Source: an uncultured Bacteroidales bacterium (GTDB lineage: Bacteria; Bacteroidota; Bacteroidia; Bacteroidales; JAUNSR01). Taken from it: a DNA stretch of 9,917 bases. The notes beneath the pieces are model-generated. The model made no database searches. It had not been told where the DNA came from and worked only from the letters and a program-made list of their open reading frames with translations. Made by a program: the position numbers and the translations under genes. Location: NCBI GenBank assembly GCA_947074165.1, contig CAMTOT010000088.1, positions 1-9,917 of the forward strand. Reading direction: 5' to 3'. Shown here one piece after another: positions 1 through 5,731 of this stretch (positions are counted from its first letter, which is position 1; every line of letters begins with the position of its first letter).

Positions 1-49
1 ATCTAAACCAGGACGTACACTCTTTCCCTACACGACGCTCTTCCGATCT
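1..49 (+). other. Illumina P5-side sequencing adapter (assembly contamination)
   Basis: This is not genomic sequence. Bases 17-49 match the TruSeq universal adapter exactly, ending in CTCTTCCGATCT. Bases 9-16 (CAGGACGT) equal, from memory, the TruSeq HT i5 index D507. Bases 1-8 (ATCTAAAC) match the preceding P5 segment ATCTACAC with one mismatch. The order and orientation are exactly those of a library molecule whose insert begins at base 50. Confidence 0.98.
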
Positions 50-74
50 AAACTAAAAAAATAATAATATTGCT

Positions 75-749
75 ATGAACACTTTATTCAGAATCCTTTT
101 GGTAGCGGCTGTATGTCTTCTTGTATACATGAATTACGAGAGCATCATGGGTCCAATCCGCTTCGATAAGGAAAAATCAATCAGAGATAAAGCAACAATC
201 TCGCGCCTAATCGATATTCGTAAAGCACAGATTGAATACCGTAACCTTAAAGGTACATATACTGCTAATTTTGATTCACTGATCGATTTCGTGAAAAATG
301 AAAAAATTCCATTTGTATTGAAAGTAGGATCTCTTACTGATGTTCAGCTTGAAGCTGGTCTTACAGAGAAACGTGCTATGGAAATTATAAATAAAGGAAA
401 ACAGAAAGATATCGAACTTAACGGTCTTACAAACTTCCGTCGTGATACTATCTTTGTAAACGTTATCGATACAATCTATCCAAAAGGGTTCAACGCAGAT
501 TCTCTTCGTTTTGTTCCTTTCACTAGCGGTACTTCTACTTTCGAAATGGCTACAGGCGAATTGCTTAATGCATCTGGTTATGTAATGAGATTGTTCGAAG
601 CAAAAACTCCATATAAAGTATATCTAAACGGACTTGACAAACAGGAGATCATCAATATTACAGACAAAGCTGTTAAGATTGACAAATATCCGGGTCTACA
701 GGTTGGATCTATCGTTGAGCCGAACAATAACGCGGGTAACTGGGAATAA
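75..749 (+). CDS. Conserved membrane-anchored protein of unknown function, 224 aa
   Basis: I do not recognise a named family, but the protein looks like a conserved Bacteroidota protein found upstream of DUF3822. One N-terminal hydrophobic segment (residues about 4-20) is followed by a soluble domain of about 200 residues with no cysteines beyond the anchor, so it is probably a single-pass protein with a periplasmic bulk. Residues about 36-75 are a charged helix running into an aromatic Gly-Thr-Tyr turn and then an Asp-Ser-Leu segment. This loosely resembles the helix-to-head junction of type IV pilin-like proteins, but there is no prepilin cleavage motif. The ATG at 75 is the first start after the adapter, with only 25 genomic bases upstream, so a promoter cannot be assessed. 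Isoleucine is mostly ATC and arginine mostly CGT/CGC, unlike the ATA/ATT and AGA use of its neighbours. This suggests high expression. The next gene starts 7 bp downstream. Confidence 0.85.
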   Translation: MNTLFRILLVAAVCLLVYMNYESIMGPIRFDKEKSIRDKATISRLIDIRKAQIEYRNLKGTYTANFDSLIDFVKNEKIPFVLKVGSLTDVQLEAGLTEKRAMEIINKGKQKDIELNGLTNFRRDTIFVNVIDTIYPKGFNADSLRFVPFTSGTSTFEMATGELLNASGYVMRLFEAKTPYKVYLNGLDKQEIINITDKAVKIDKYPGLQVGSIVEPNNNAGNWE

Positions 750-756
750 TCTTTTT

Positions 757-1587
757 ATGACAGAAAACTCTGAAGTTTCAAATATTGATATCAATACGAG
801 ACTATATACATTATCCATTCGGCTTCGGTCGAATGGATTTTCTTTTTCCCGTTACGATATATTGAGTGAGAACAGCTATGAATATAAAGACTATAGTTTT
901 CACTCGGGAGCTTCATATCTTCAGTCACTTGAGAACATAATTCTGAATGATGATATTTTTCTACAGCCTTATAAGGATGTTAATATTATTATTGCGGGAA
1001 ACCGGTTTACATTAGTTCCTCAAGAGTTTGCTGAAGATGAAGAAACTCTGAAGAAATTTTACAGATTTAATATTGAATCTGAAAATGAGAAAATTCTAAA
1101 TAATACACTTATACAGACATCTACACAAATAGTATTTGGCGTCGATAAGGATCTGCATAATTTTCTCATGCGTACATTTGCAGGACCAAAATTCTTGCAT
1201 TCTCATTCAATTCTTAATGAATATTTCGCACCAAAAAGCAGACTCGGAAACAATGCTAAGATGATGTGTCAAATCAGAGATAACAAACTGGATATAATAT
1301 GCCATAAAAGAGGAAAACTTATATTCTCAAATGGATTTGAATTCAGCGATATTAATGATGCGGCATTTTATCTTTTAAGTTGCTGGAAAAATATCGGTTA
1401 CAATAATATACTGGATATACTTCAACTTACTGGTGTAAACGAACAAACTCAGGCTCTTAATGAGATTGTTTCGGATTATTTAACTAATATTGAACCGGTT
1501 GTTTTCCCGGCTCAGGTGTTTAAACTTGGTAAAGCGAGTATCAATGCTCCTTTCGATTTAATAGCTCTTCCCTTATGCGAATTATAG
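757..1587 (+). CDS. DUF3822 family protein, 276 aa
   Basis: This is a DUF3822 protein, a Bacteroidota family usually encoded next to rsmD. Supporting features are the Phe-Thr-Leu-Val-Pro motif after the first strand region (about residues 83-87), an aromatic Ala-Phe-Tyr-Leu-Leu helix near residue 208, and the C-terminal Pro-Phe-Asp-Leu...Leu-Cys-Glu-Leu ending. From memory, a structural-genomics structure from this family has an actin-like ATPase fold. The biochemical role is unknown. No signal peptide or membrane segment is visible, so it is probably cytoplasmic. I chose the ATG at 757, 7 bp after the previous stop. The in-frame ATG at 634 would overlap the upstream gene by 116 bp and adds residues unlike the family. 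The 3' end overlaps rsmD by 13 bp, suggesting translational coupling. Confidence 0.9.
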   Translation: MTENSEVSNIDINTRLYTLSIRLRSNGFSFSRYDILSENSYEYKDYSFHSGASYLQSLENIILNDDIFLQPYKDVNIIIAGNRFTLVPQEFAEDEETLKKFYRFNIESENEKILNNTLIQTSTQIVFGVDKDLHNFLMRTFAGPKFLHSHSILNEYFAPKSRLGNNAKMMCQIRDNKLDIICHKRGKLIFSNGFEFSDINDAAFYLLSCWKNIGYNNILDILQLTGVNEQTQALNEIVSDYLTNIEPVVFPAQVFKLGKASINAPFDLIALPLCEL

Positions 1588-2114
1588 GCGGTAAATACAA
1601 AAGACGTCGTTTTGATGTCCCTAAAAATATTAAAGCAAGACCAACTACGGATTTTGCCCGTGAGAATCTTTTTAATGTTCTTAATAACCTGATTGATTTT
1701 GAAGACTTAAAGTCTCTTGATCTTTTCGCCGGAACGGGGGCGATATCTTTTGAGCTACTTTCAAGAGGTGCGAATCCGATTATAAGTGTAGAGAAACACG
1801 GCATACAGTATGGTTTCATAAGAAAAGTGGCAGAGGAACTAAAGACTGATGACCTGATAGCAATAAAAGGTGATGTGTTTAAATTTATAGCTTCATCAAA
1901 AGAGAAGTTTGATTTCATTTTTGCCGATCCCCCTTATGATTTACCAAATCTGGCTGATATACCTGAAATGATCTTTAAAGCAGGAATTCTGAAAGAGGAT
2001 GGATTATTTGTTCTTGAACACTCTTCTAAAAATGATTTTTCTGACATGCCTGAGTTTGACGAACTTCGTACATACGGTAGCGTAAACTTCAGTTTCTTCA
2101 CTTTAAAACAATAA
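1575..2114 (+). CDS. rsmD: 16S rRNA (guanine(966)-N(2))-methyltransferase RsmD, 179 aa
   Basis: RsmD uses S-adenosylmethionine to methylate N2 of G966 (E. coli numbering) in 16S rRNA during small-subunit assembly. The N-terminal family signature Arg-Pro-Thr-Thr-Asp...Arg-Glu-Asn-Leu-Phe-Asn lies at residues 22-34. The SAM-binding motif LDLFAGTG is at 48-55, an acidic ribose-binding residue follows at E73, and the catalytic DPPY motif is at 118-121. The start MRIIGGK is characteristic, and the length matches the usual 180-200 residues, so the gene is complete. It begins inside the last codons of the DUF3822 gene in another frame. No Shine-Dalgarno sequence is evident, so its translation may depend on ribosomes finishing the upstream gene. 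The next gene follows after 6 bp. Confidence 0.96.
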   Translation: MRIIGGKYKRRRFDVPKNIKARPTTDFARENLFNVLNNLIDFEDLKSLDLFAGTGAISFELLSRGANPIISVEKHGIQYGFIRKVAEELKTDDLIAIKGDVFKFIASSKEKFDFIFADPPYDLPNLADIPEMIFKAGILKEDGLFVLEHSSKNDFSDMPEFDELRTYGSVNFSFFTLKQ

Positions 2115-2120
2115 ACAGAT

Positions 2121-2678
2121 ATGATGAAATTGCCTGAAACAGGGGAATGGTTCAATGGTTACAGCGATGAGATTGCTGCGGAGTTGACTCGTGTATCCGA
2201 CGTCCTGTACGACTACAACAACATGCGCAGATCAATGACTAAAGAGCGAAGTGATATCCTTAAGTCTCTATTCATAAAGACGGGAGATAAGGTGCTTATA
2301 CACTCACCTTTCAGATGCGATTTCGGAAATATCATTACAGGAGAAAATTTCTTCGCCAATTTCAACTTCACCATACTTGATGAAGCTACCGTTACTTTCG
2401 GCGATAATGTTTTTATAGGTCCTAATGTAAGTATATACACTGTTATTCACCATCATAACCATGAGGAAAGAAACATAGGCATAATGAAAGTAATGCCGGT
2501 TAATATAGGTAATAACGTCTGGATCGGAGGTAATGTCGTAATTTTACCAGGGGTGAATATAGGTGACGGAGCAATAATCGGAGCCGGCAGCGTAGTAAAC
2601 AAAGATATTCCCGCCGGATTCGTTGCGCATGGTAATCCCTGCGTAGTGCGAAAAGAAATAAAAGATATTGAAAAATAA
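2121..2678 (+). CDS. Sugar O-acetyltransferase, maltose/galactoside acetyltransferase type, 185 aa
   Basis: This is a left-handed beta-helix acetyltransferase of the LacA/Maa/NodL group, which transfers acetyl from acetyl-CoA to a sugar hydroxyl. The N-terminal Maa-type helical region (about residues 5-50, with the Trp-Phe-Asn-Gly-Tyr start) precedes hexapeptide repeats from about 55 to 165, including FIGPNV (98-103), IGNNVWIGGNVVILPG and IGAGSVV. The catalytic histidine is inferred as H110, aligned with the family Thr-x-x-His-Pro motif. Here it sits in an unusual His-His-His-Asn-His run followed by E115-E116-R117. The typical length indicates an intact cytoplasmic trimer-forming enzyme. The substrate cannot be read from the sequence. 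It is the last gene of the + strand block and starts 6 bp after rsmD. A second ATG at 2124 is an equally possible start. Confidence 0.92.
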   Translation: MMKLPETGEWFNGYSDEIAAELTRVSDVLYDYNNMRRSMTKERSDILKSLFIKTGDKVLIHSPFRCDFGNIITGENFFANFNFTILDEATVTFGDNVFIGPNVSIYTVIHHHNHEERNIGIMKVMPVNIGNNVWIGGNVVILPGVNIGDGAIIGAGSVVNKDIPAGFVAHGNPCVVRKEIKDIEK

Positions 2679-2694
2679 TAATTAAAGCATGACT

Positions 2695-2741
2695 GCCCGC
2701 TAATGATTGAAAAATATAATACTCAATCTACAACAGCGGGC
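2695..2741. terminator. Possible hairpin terminator at the convergent gene junction
   Basis: GCCCGCT at 2695-2701 pairs perfectly with AGCGGGC at 2735-2741. Inside it, GATTGA (2705-2710) pairs with TCAATC (2723-2728). On the - strand the stem is followed, after about 12 bases, by a T-rich run (about 2670-2682), so it could end cardiolipin synthase transcripts. On the + strand there is no T tract, so termination there is less convincing. The right arm overlaps the last codons of the cardiolipin synthase gene. Confidence 0.4.
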
Positions 2742-4155
2742 TAAGAAGCCTGATTATAGACTCCATAAATTTTTGTTTTATCGGCCTGTTTCTCCACGTT
2801 CTTTTTATCACTCGTTTACAGTCTTTTTGGTCATAAAGAAAGATTTTTTTCATTTCCTTCGTCACTTTTTCACTATAAATAAAAGCATTAGCTTCAAAGT
2901 TATGCTCAAAACTTCGGAAGTCCATATTCGTAGAGCCGACACTACACATTTCATCATCTATAACAATCATCTTGGCATGAAGAAAGCCTGGTTTATACAT
3001 ATAAACCTTTACCCCAGCGTCAAGGACAGACTGAATATATGACAATGTACCTATATGCACTATTTTTGAATCGGATCTCTCAGGTATCATTATTCTTACA
3101 TCTACATTTGACAAAGCAGCTGTCTGCATAGCAGTCATAAGACTTTCAGTAGGAAGAAAATATGGAGTCTGAATATAAACATATCTCTTAGCGTTTGATA
3201 TTGCCTTAAATACCGCGAGATGAATCTGCCTCCACTCTCCTATCGGACCACTTGTTATTATTTGTAAGTCTACATCATCATCAGCCATAATAGACGGGAA
3301 ATATTTTGAATCCCACAATAACTCTCTTTGCTGAAAATACCAGTCTATTGAAAATGATGTTTGTATTCCTTTCACACCGCATCCCTCTATACGAATATGA
3401 GTATCTCTCCAAACTCCGGTTTCGAGCCCATTAAGATAACGATTAGCGATATTCATGCCTCCTATATAACCATAAACACCATCTATTATAACCATTTTTC
3501 GGTGATTGCGATAATTGATTTTATTAGCCAAAGCCGCGAACTTTACCTCAAGAAACGCGCTTATCTGCACACCATGACTCTTCATTTCATTAAAGAAACT
3601 GTTTTTTGAACGCCATGATCCCACATCATCATATATGACACGAACCTCAACTCCCTCAGAAGCTTTTTTTATTAACAGGTCTTTAAATATACTACCAAGT
3701 TCATCATCCTGAATAATATAAAACTGAATGTGTATAAAGTGCTTAGCTTGTGATATTTTCTCTATCAGATCATCAAAAAACAGCTTCCCGAAAGTAAATA
3801 TATGTATACTGTTTTTTTTATATAGTTTAGTTTGAGTCAGGTTATACAGAAGTTGTATCTCCTGAGCAGTACCGACAGGCATATTATTAAGATCCGGGGT
3901 GACGTGCTCTGCATATTTGGTTATTTTTTTAAGACTCTTTTTAGAGATCATCCTCTGCCTGCGAAAATCACGGCCAAAGAAGAAATAAGAAACAAGCCCT
4001 ACTGCCGGAAAGAAAACAAGAACAACTATCCAGGCTATAGATTTCAAAGGATTACGATTCTCAGAAACTACAACTATTATAGTTCCGATAATCGTAACGA
4101 CATAAATTAACAACAATAAATTATACACCCAGTCCTGGATCACAATATCTATCAT
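2728..4155 (-). CDS. cls: Cardiolipin synthase, phospholipase D superfamily, 475 aa
   Basis: This inner-membrane enzyme joins two phosphatidylglycerols, releasing glycerol, to make cardiolipin. Two N-terminal membrane segments (about residues 8-30 and 38-60) form the PLDc_N region, with the family's Asn-Pro-Leu-Lys-Ser-Ile-Ala-Trp motif between them. Two HKD catalytic motifs are intact: H218-x-K220-x4-D225 followed by GGMN, and H393-x-K395-x4-D400 followed by GSTN. The length of about 475 is normal for bacterial Cls, so the gene is complete. The start at 4155 is supported by a GGGAGG Shine-Dalgarno sequence six bases upstream. It is transcribed alone, convergent to the acetyltransferase. The preceding operon ends in a strong terminator, so cls needs its own promoter in the 4156-4304 spacer. 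Confidence 0.96.
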   Translation of the reverse strand: MIDIVIQDWVYNLLLLIYVVTIIGTIIVVVSENRNPLKSIAWIVVLVFFPAVGLVSYFFFGRDFRRQRMISKKSLKKITKYAEHVTPDLNNMPVGTAQEIQLLYNLTQTKLYKKNSIHIFTFGKLFFDDLIEKISQAKHFIHIQFYIIQDDELGSIFKDLLIKKASEGVEVRVIYDDVGSWRSKNSFFNEMKSHGVQISAFLEVKFAALANKINYRNHRKMVIIDGVYGYIGGMNIANRYLNGLETGVWRDTHIRIEGCGVKGIQTSFSIDWYFQQRELLWDSKYFPSIMADDDVDLQIITSGPIGEWRQIHLAVFKAISNAKRYVYIQTPYFLPTESLMTAMQTAALSNVDVRIMIPERSDSKIVHIGTLSYIQSVLDAGVKVYMYKPGFLHAKMIVIDDEMCSVGSTNMDFRSFEHNFEANAFIYSEKVTKEMKKIFLYDQKDCKRVIKRTWRNRPIKQKFMESIIRLLSPLL

Positions 4156-4304
4156 TTACATCCTCCCTTAAATATTAATTTACAGGTTAAGAAAACCTAA
4201 TGTACAAAAAAAATCAGGATTATTAATTCTTACCTCATCTTCTTTGCAACTTTTTTCAATAGATTATGTCACATATACATCAGATAATGCATCTAAATTA
4301 ATAA
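4156..4304 (-). promoter_or_regulatory. Upstream spacer and 5' leader of cls
   Basis: This AT-rich stretch of about 150 bp lies between the operon terminator and cls, so the cls promoter should be in it. I searched for the Bacteroidota -7 element (TAnnTTTG) on the - strand and found no good match, so no promoter is placed. A small inverted repeat, AGGTT (4184-4188) with AACCT (4194-4198), would form a weak hairpin in the leader. Nothing else is evident. Confidence 0.4.
4161..4167 (-). promoter_or_regulatory. Shine-Dalgarno sequence of cls
   Basis: On the - strand the bases read GGGAGGA, close to the consensus, with six bases between GGAGG and the ATG at 4155. It fixes the start codon. It stands out because none of the other starts in this window has a comparable site, as expected for Bacteroidota, which rarely use Shine-Dalgarno pairing. 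Confidence 0.65.
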
Positions 4305-4354
4305 AGAATCTCCCCTGACTGACTATATATAAAATAGCAGACAGGGGAGATTCT
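4292..4354 (-). terminator. Intrinsic terminator of the MMPL-FAD-FabG-LolA operon
   Basis: The arm 4305-4317 and the arm 4342-4354 are perfect 13-base reverse complements (AGAATCTCCCCTG / CAGGGGAGATTCT). Three further pairs (4319-4321 with 4338-4340) extend the stem past an A-A mismatch. On the - strand the stem is followed at once by a T-rich run (TTTATTAATTT). It lies 6 bases past the LolA-like stop codon and separates that operon from cls. Confidence 0.85.
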
Positions 4355-4359
4355 CTCAA

Positions 4360-4968
4360 TTACTCACCAAATTTATCTTTTGTGATATCAGTGTTTATCT
4401 TTTTACCTTTCAATTCATAAAGAGAAAATGAACCATCATCCTCTTCCATTTTCATACGCTCAATAGAATAATCTTTTTTATTATACTCCAGAACCAAAAT
4501 TTCAGGAAGCATCTTGCTTTTTTTCAGCATAACTACCGTCATTATATACAGATCGGCAGTTTCCTCATAGGTTATCTTACAATCGTTGAGACCACTCAGA
4601 TTCCCCTGAAAACACGCGAAAAGAAGATTGCTCAGCTCCCCTGCCTTTGATTTTGACTGAGCATTCATTTTACGTTCTTTTCCGTTTGCCACCATCTTAA
4701 ATAAATCGCCGTTTATTAATAATAAATCACCTGCCGGCTCTATATAATCCATACATACCTTTCCGTTTATATCATAATAAAACATCCCCTTTGATATAAT
4801 ATTTTCCGACATAAAAGGGAGATATTTCGTATGAGTAAAAGGACACTCTATCGATTTTATCCTCTTATTTTCCGACATTATTTTATCAAGAAGTTCTGAA
4901 GAAGGAGCTTTTTGAGCTACCAGTAATGTCGGTATAACGGTTAATATAATAAATAGTAATTTTCTCAT
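4360..4968 (-). CDS. LolA-like outer-membrane lipoprotein carrier family protein, 202 aa
   Basis: This is a periplasmic LolA-fold protein of the kind encoded in aryl-polyene/flexirubin clusters, probably a shuttle for a lipid-like product rather than the housekeeping lipoprotein carrier. A signal peptide spans about residues 1-19 (hydrophobic core LLFIILTVIPTLL, likely cleaved after the Val-Ala-Gln). The LolA pattern follows: an Ile-x-Ser-Ile-x-Cys-x-Phe strand at 38-44, the Ser-x-Gly-Met-Phe-Tyr-Tyr turn near 59-65, and the Asp-Tyr-Ile-Glu-Pro and Leu-Ile-Asn-Gly strands at 74-87. The position usually occupied by tryptophan before the Tyr-x-x-Pro segment is methionine. The gene begins 12 bp after the FabG-like stop and is the last of the operon, directly before the terminator. 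The assignment rests on pattern, signal peptide and context. Substrate specificity is inferred. Confidence 0.82.
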   Translation of the reverse strand: MRKLLFIILTVIPTLLVAQKAPSSELLDKIMSENKRIKSIECPFTHTKYLPFMSENIISKGMFYYDINGKVCMDYIEPAGDLLLINGDLFKMVANGKERKMNAQSKSKAGELSNLLFACFQGNLSGLNDCKITYEETADLYIMTVVMLKKSKMLPEILVLEYNKKDYSIERMKMEEDDGSFSLYELKGKKINTDITKDKFGE

Positions 4969-4980
4969 AACATGATACTT

Positions 4981-5709
4981 TTATGAATAAAGTCCCCCAT
5001 TTATAGATATAATCTCACCGGTAATATAAGAAGAATCTTTTGATGCCAGAAATCCAACAAGGTTTGCAACCTCCTCGGCTGTACCGAATCGATTTGCCGG
5101 TATAGTCTTTTTCAACTCAGACTCATCAAGACCTGCAACCATATCTGTTTTAATAAAGCCGGGAGCTACCGCATTTACCGTTACATTCTTGCGTGCCACC
5201 TCCTGAGCAAGCGCCTTTGTAGCTGCTATCACACCTCCTTTAGCGGCAGAATAATTAACCTGTCCTGCTATACCTTTTAGTCCTGACAAAGATACCATAT
5301 TGATAATGCGCCCGAATTTCTTAACAAGCATAGGTTTAAGTAACGGTTGTGTTACATTATAAAAACCATCAAGACTTATTTCAATAACCTTGCGCCAGTC
5401 CTCACGCTCCATCCACATCATAAGGTTATCTTTACATATGCCTGCGTTATTGACAAGTACTTCTATATATTCTCCATTATGCTCAGCCTGCCATTTTTCA
5501 AGCGCGGCTATAGTCTCATCATAATCAGCTACGTTAAAACGAAGTAACTCCGCCTCAACACCATATTCACGCACCAATGCGGCTGTTTTTTGTGCTTCTT
5601 CTTCATTAGACACATAATTCACAACTACATTATACCCCATAGAAGCAAGTTTTACACAAACCGCTTTACCTATACCGCGGCTTCCGCCTGTTACCAACGC
5701 GTATTTCAT
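4981..5709 (-). CDS. fabG: FabG-type 3-oxoacyl-ACP reductase (SDR family), 242 aa
   Basis: This short-chain dehydrogenase/reductase probably reduces beta-ketoacyl-ACP to beta-hydroxyacyl-ACP with NADPH, here in polyene chain elongation. The cofactor motif TGGSRGIG is at residues 7-14, NNAG at 87-90, and the catalytic S140, Y153 and K157 are spaced as in E. coli FabG (S138, Y151, K155). The Pro-Gly-Phe-Ile-x-Thr-Asp-Met loop is at about 183-190 and the C-terminal Ile-Asn-Gly-Gly motif is present. The fourth tetrad residue, Asn110 in E. coli, aligns with S112, which is unusual. The length is standard and the gene looks complete. It starts 22 bp after the FAD oxidoreductase gene and is followed after 12 bp by the LolA-like gene. 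Because of that context it is more likely a pathway-specific reductase than the housekeeping fatty-acid FabG. Confidence 0.93.
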   Translation of the reverse strand: MKYALVTGGSRGIGKAVCVKLASMGYNVVVNYVSNEEEAQKTAALVREYGVEAELLRFNVADYDETIAALEKWQAEHNGEYIEVLVNNAGICKDNLMMWMEREDWRKVIEISLDGFYNVTQPLLKPMLVKKFGRIINMVSLSGLKGIAGQVNYSAAKGGVIAATKALAQEVARKNVTVNAVAPGFIKTDMVAGLDESELKKTIPANRFGTAEEVANLVGFLASKDSSYITGEIISINGGLYS

Positions 5710-5731
5710 AATCTAAATATTTCTTTTTATG

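Noticed and set aside
634..756. Upstream in-frame ATG at 634 as the DUF3822 start
   Set aside because: It lies inside the previous gene, overlapping it by 116 bp. The added residues are the out-of-frame translation of that gene, and the ATG at 757 fits both spacing and family start.
1541..2440. Minus-strand open frames at 1541-1918, 1934-2155 and 2213-2440
   Set aside because: They are reverse shadows of DUF3822, rsmD and the acetyltransferase, with no recognisable domains.
2707..3042. Plus-strand open frame over the cardiolipin synthase gene, and similar frames at 3361, 3832, 5347, 5590, 6398, 7097, 7388, 8289 and 9435
   Set aside because: All are antisense to well-supported genes, have low-complexity composition with no recognisable family, and lack independent support.
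4205..4212. Possible Bacteroidota -7 promoter element for cls
   Set aside because: The bases here give only an A/T run and do not fit TAnnTTTG on the - strand, so no promoter was placed.
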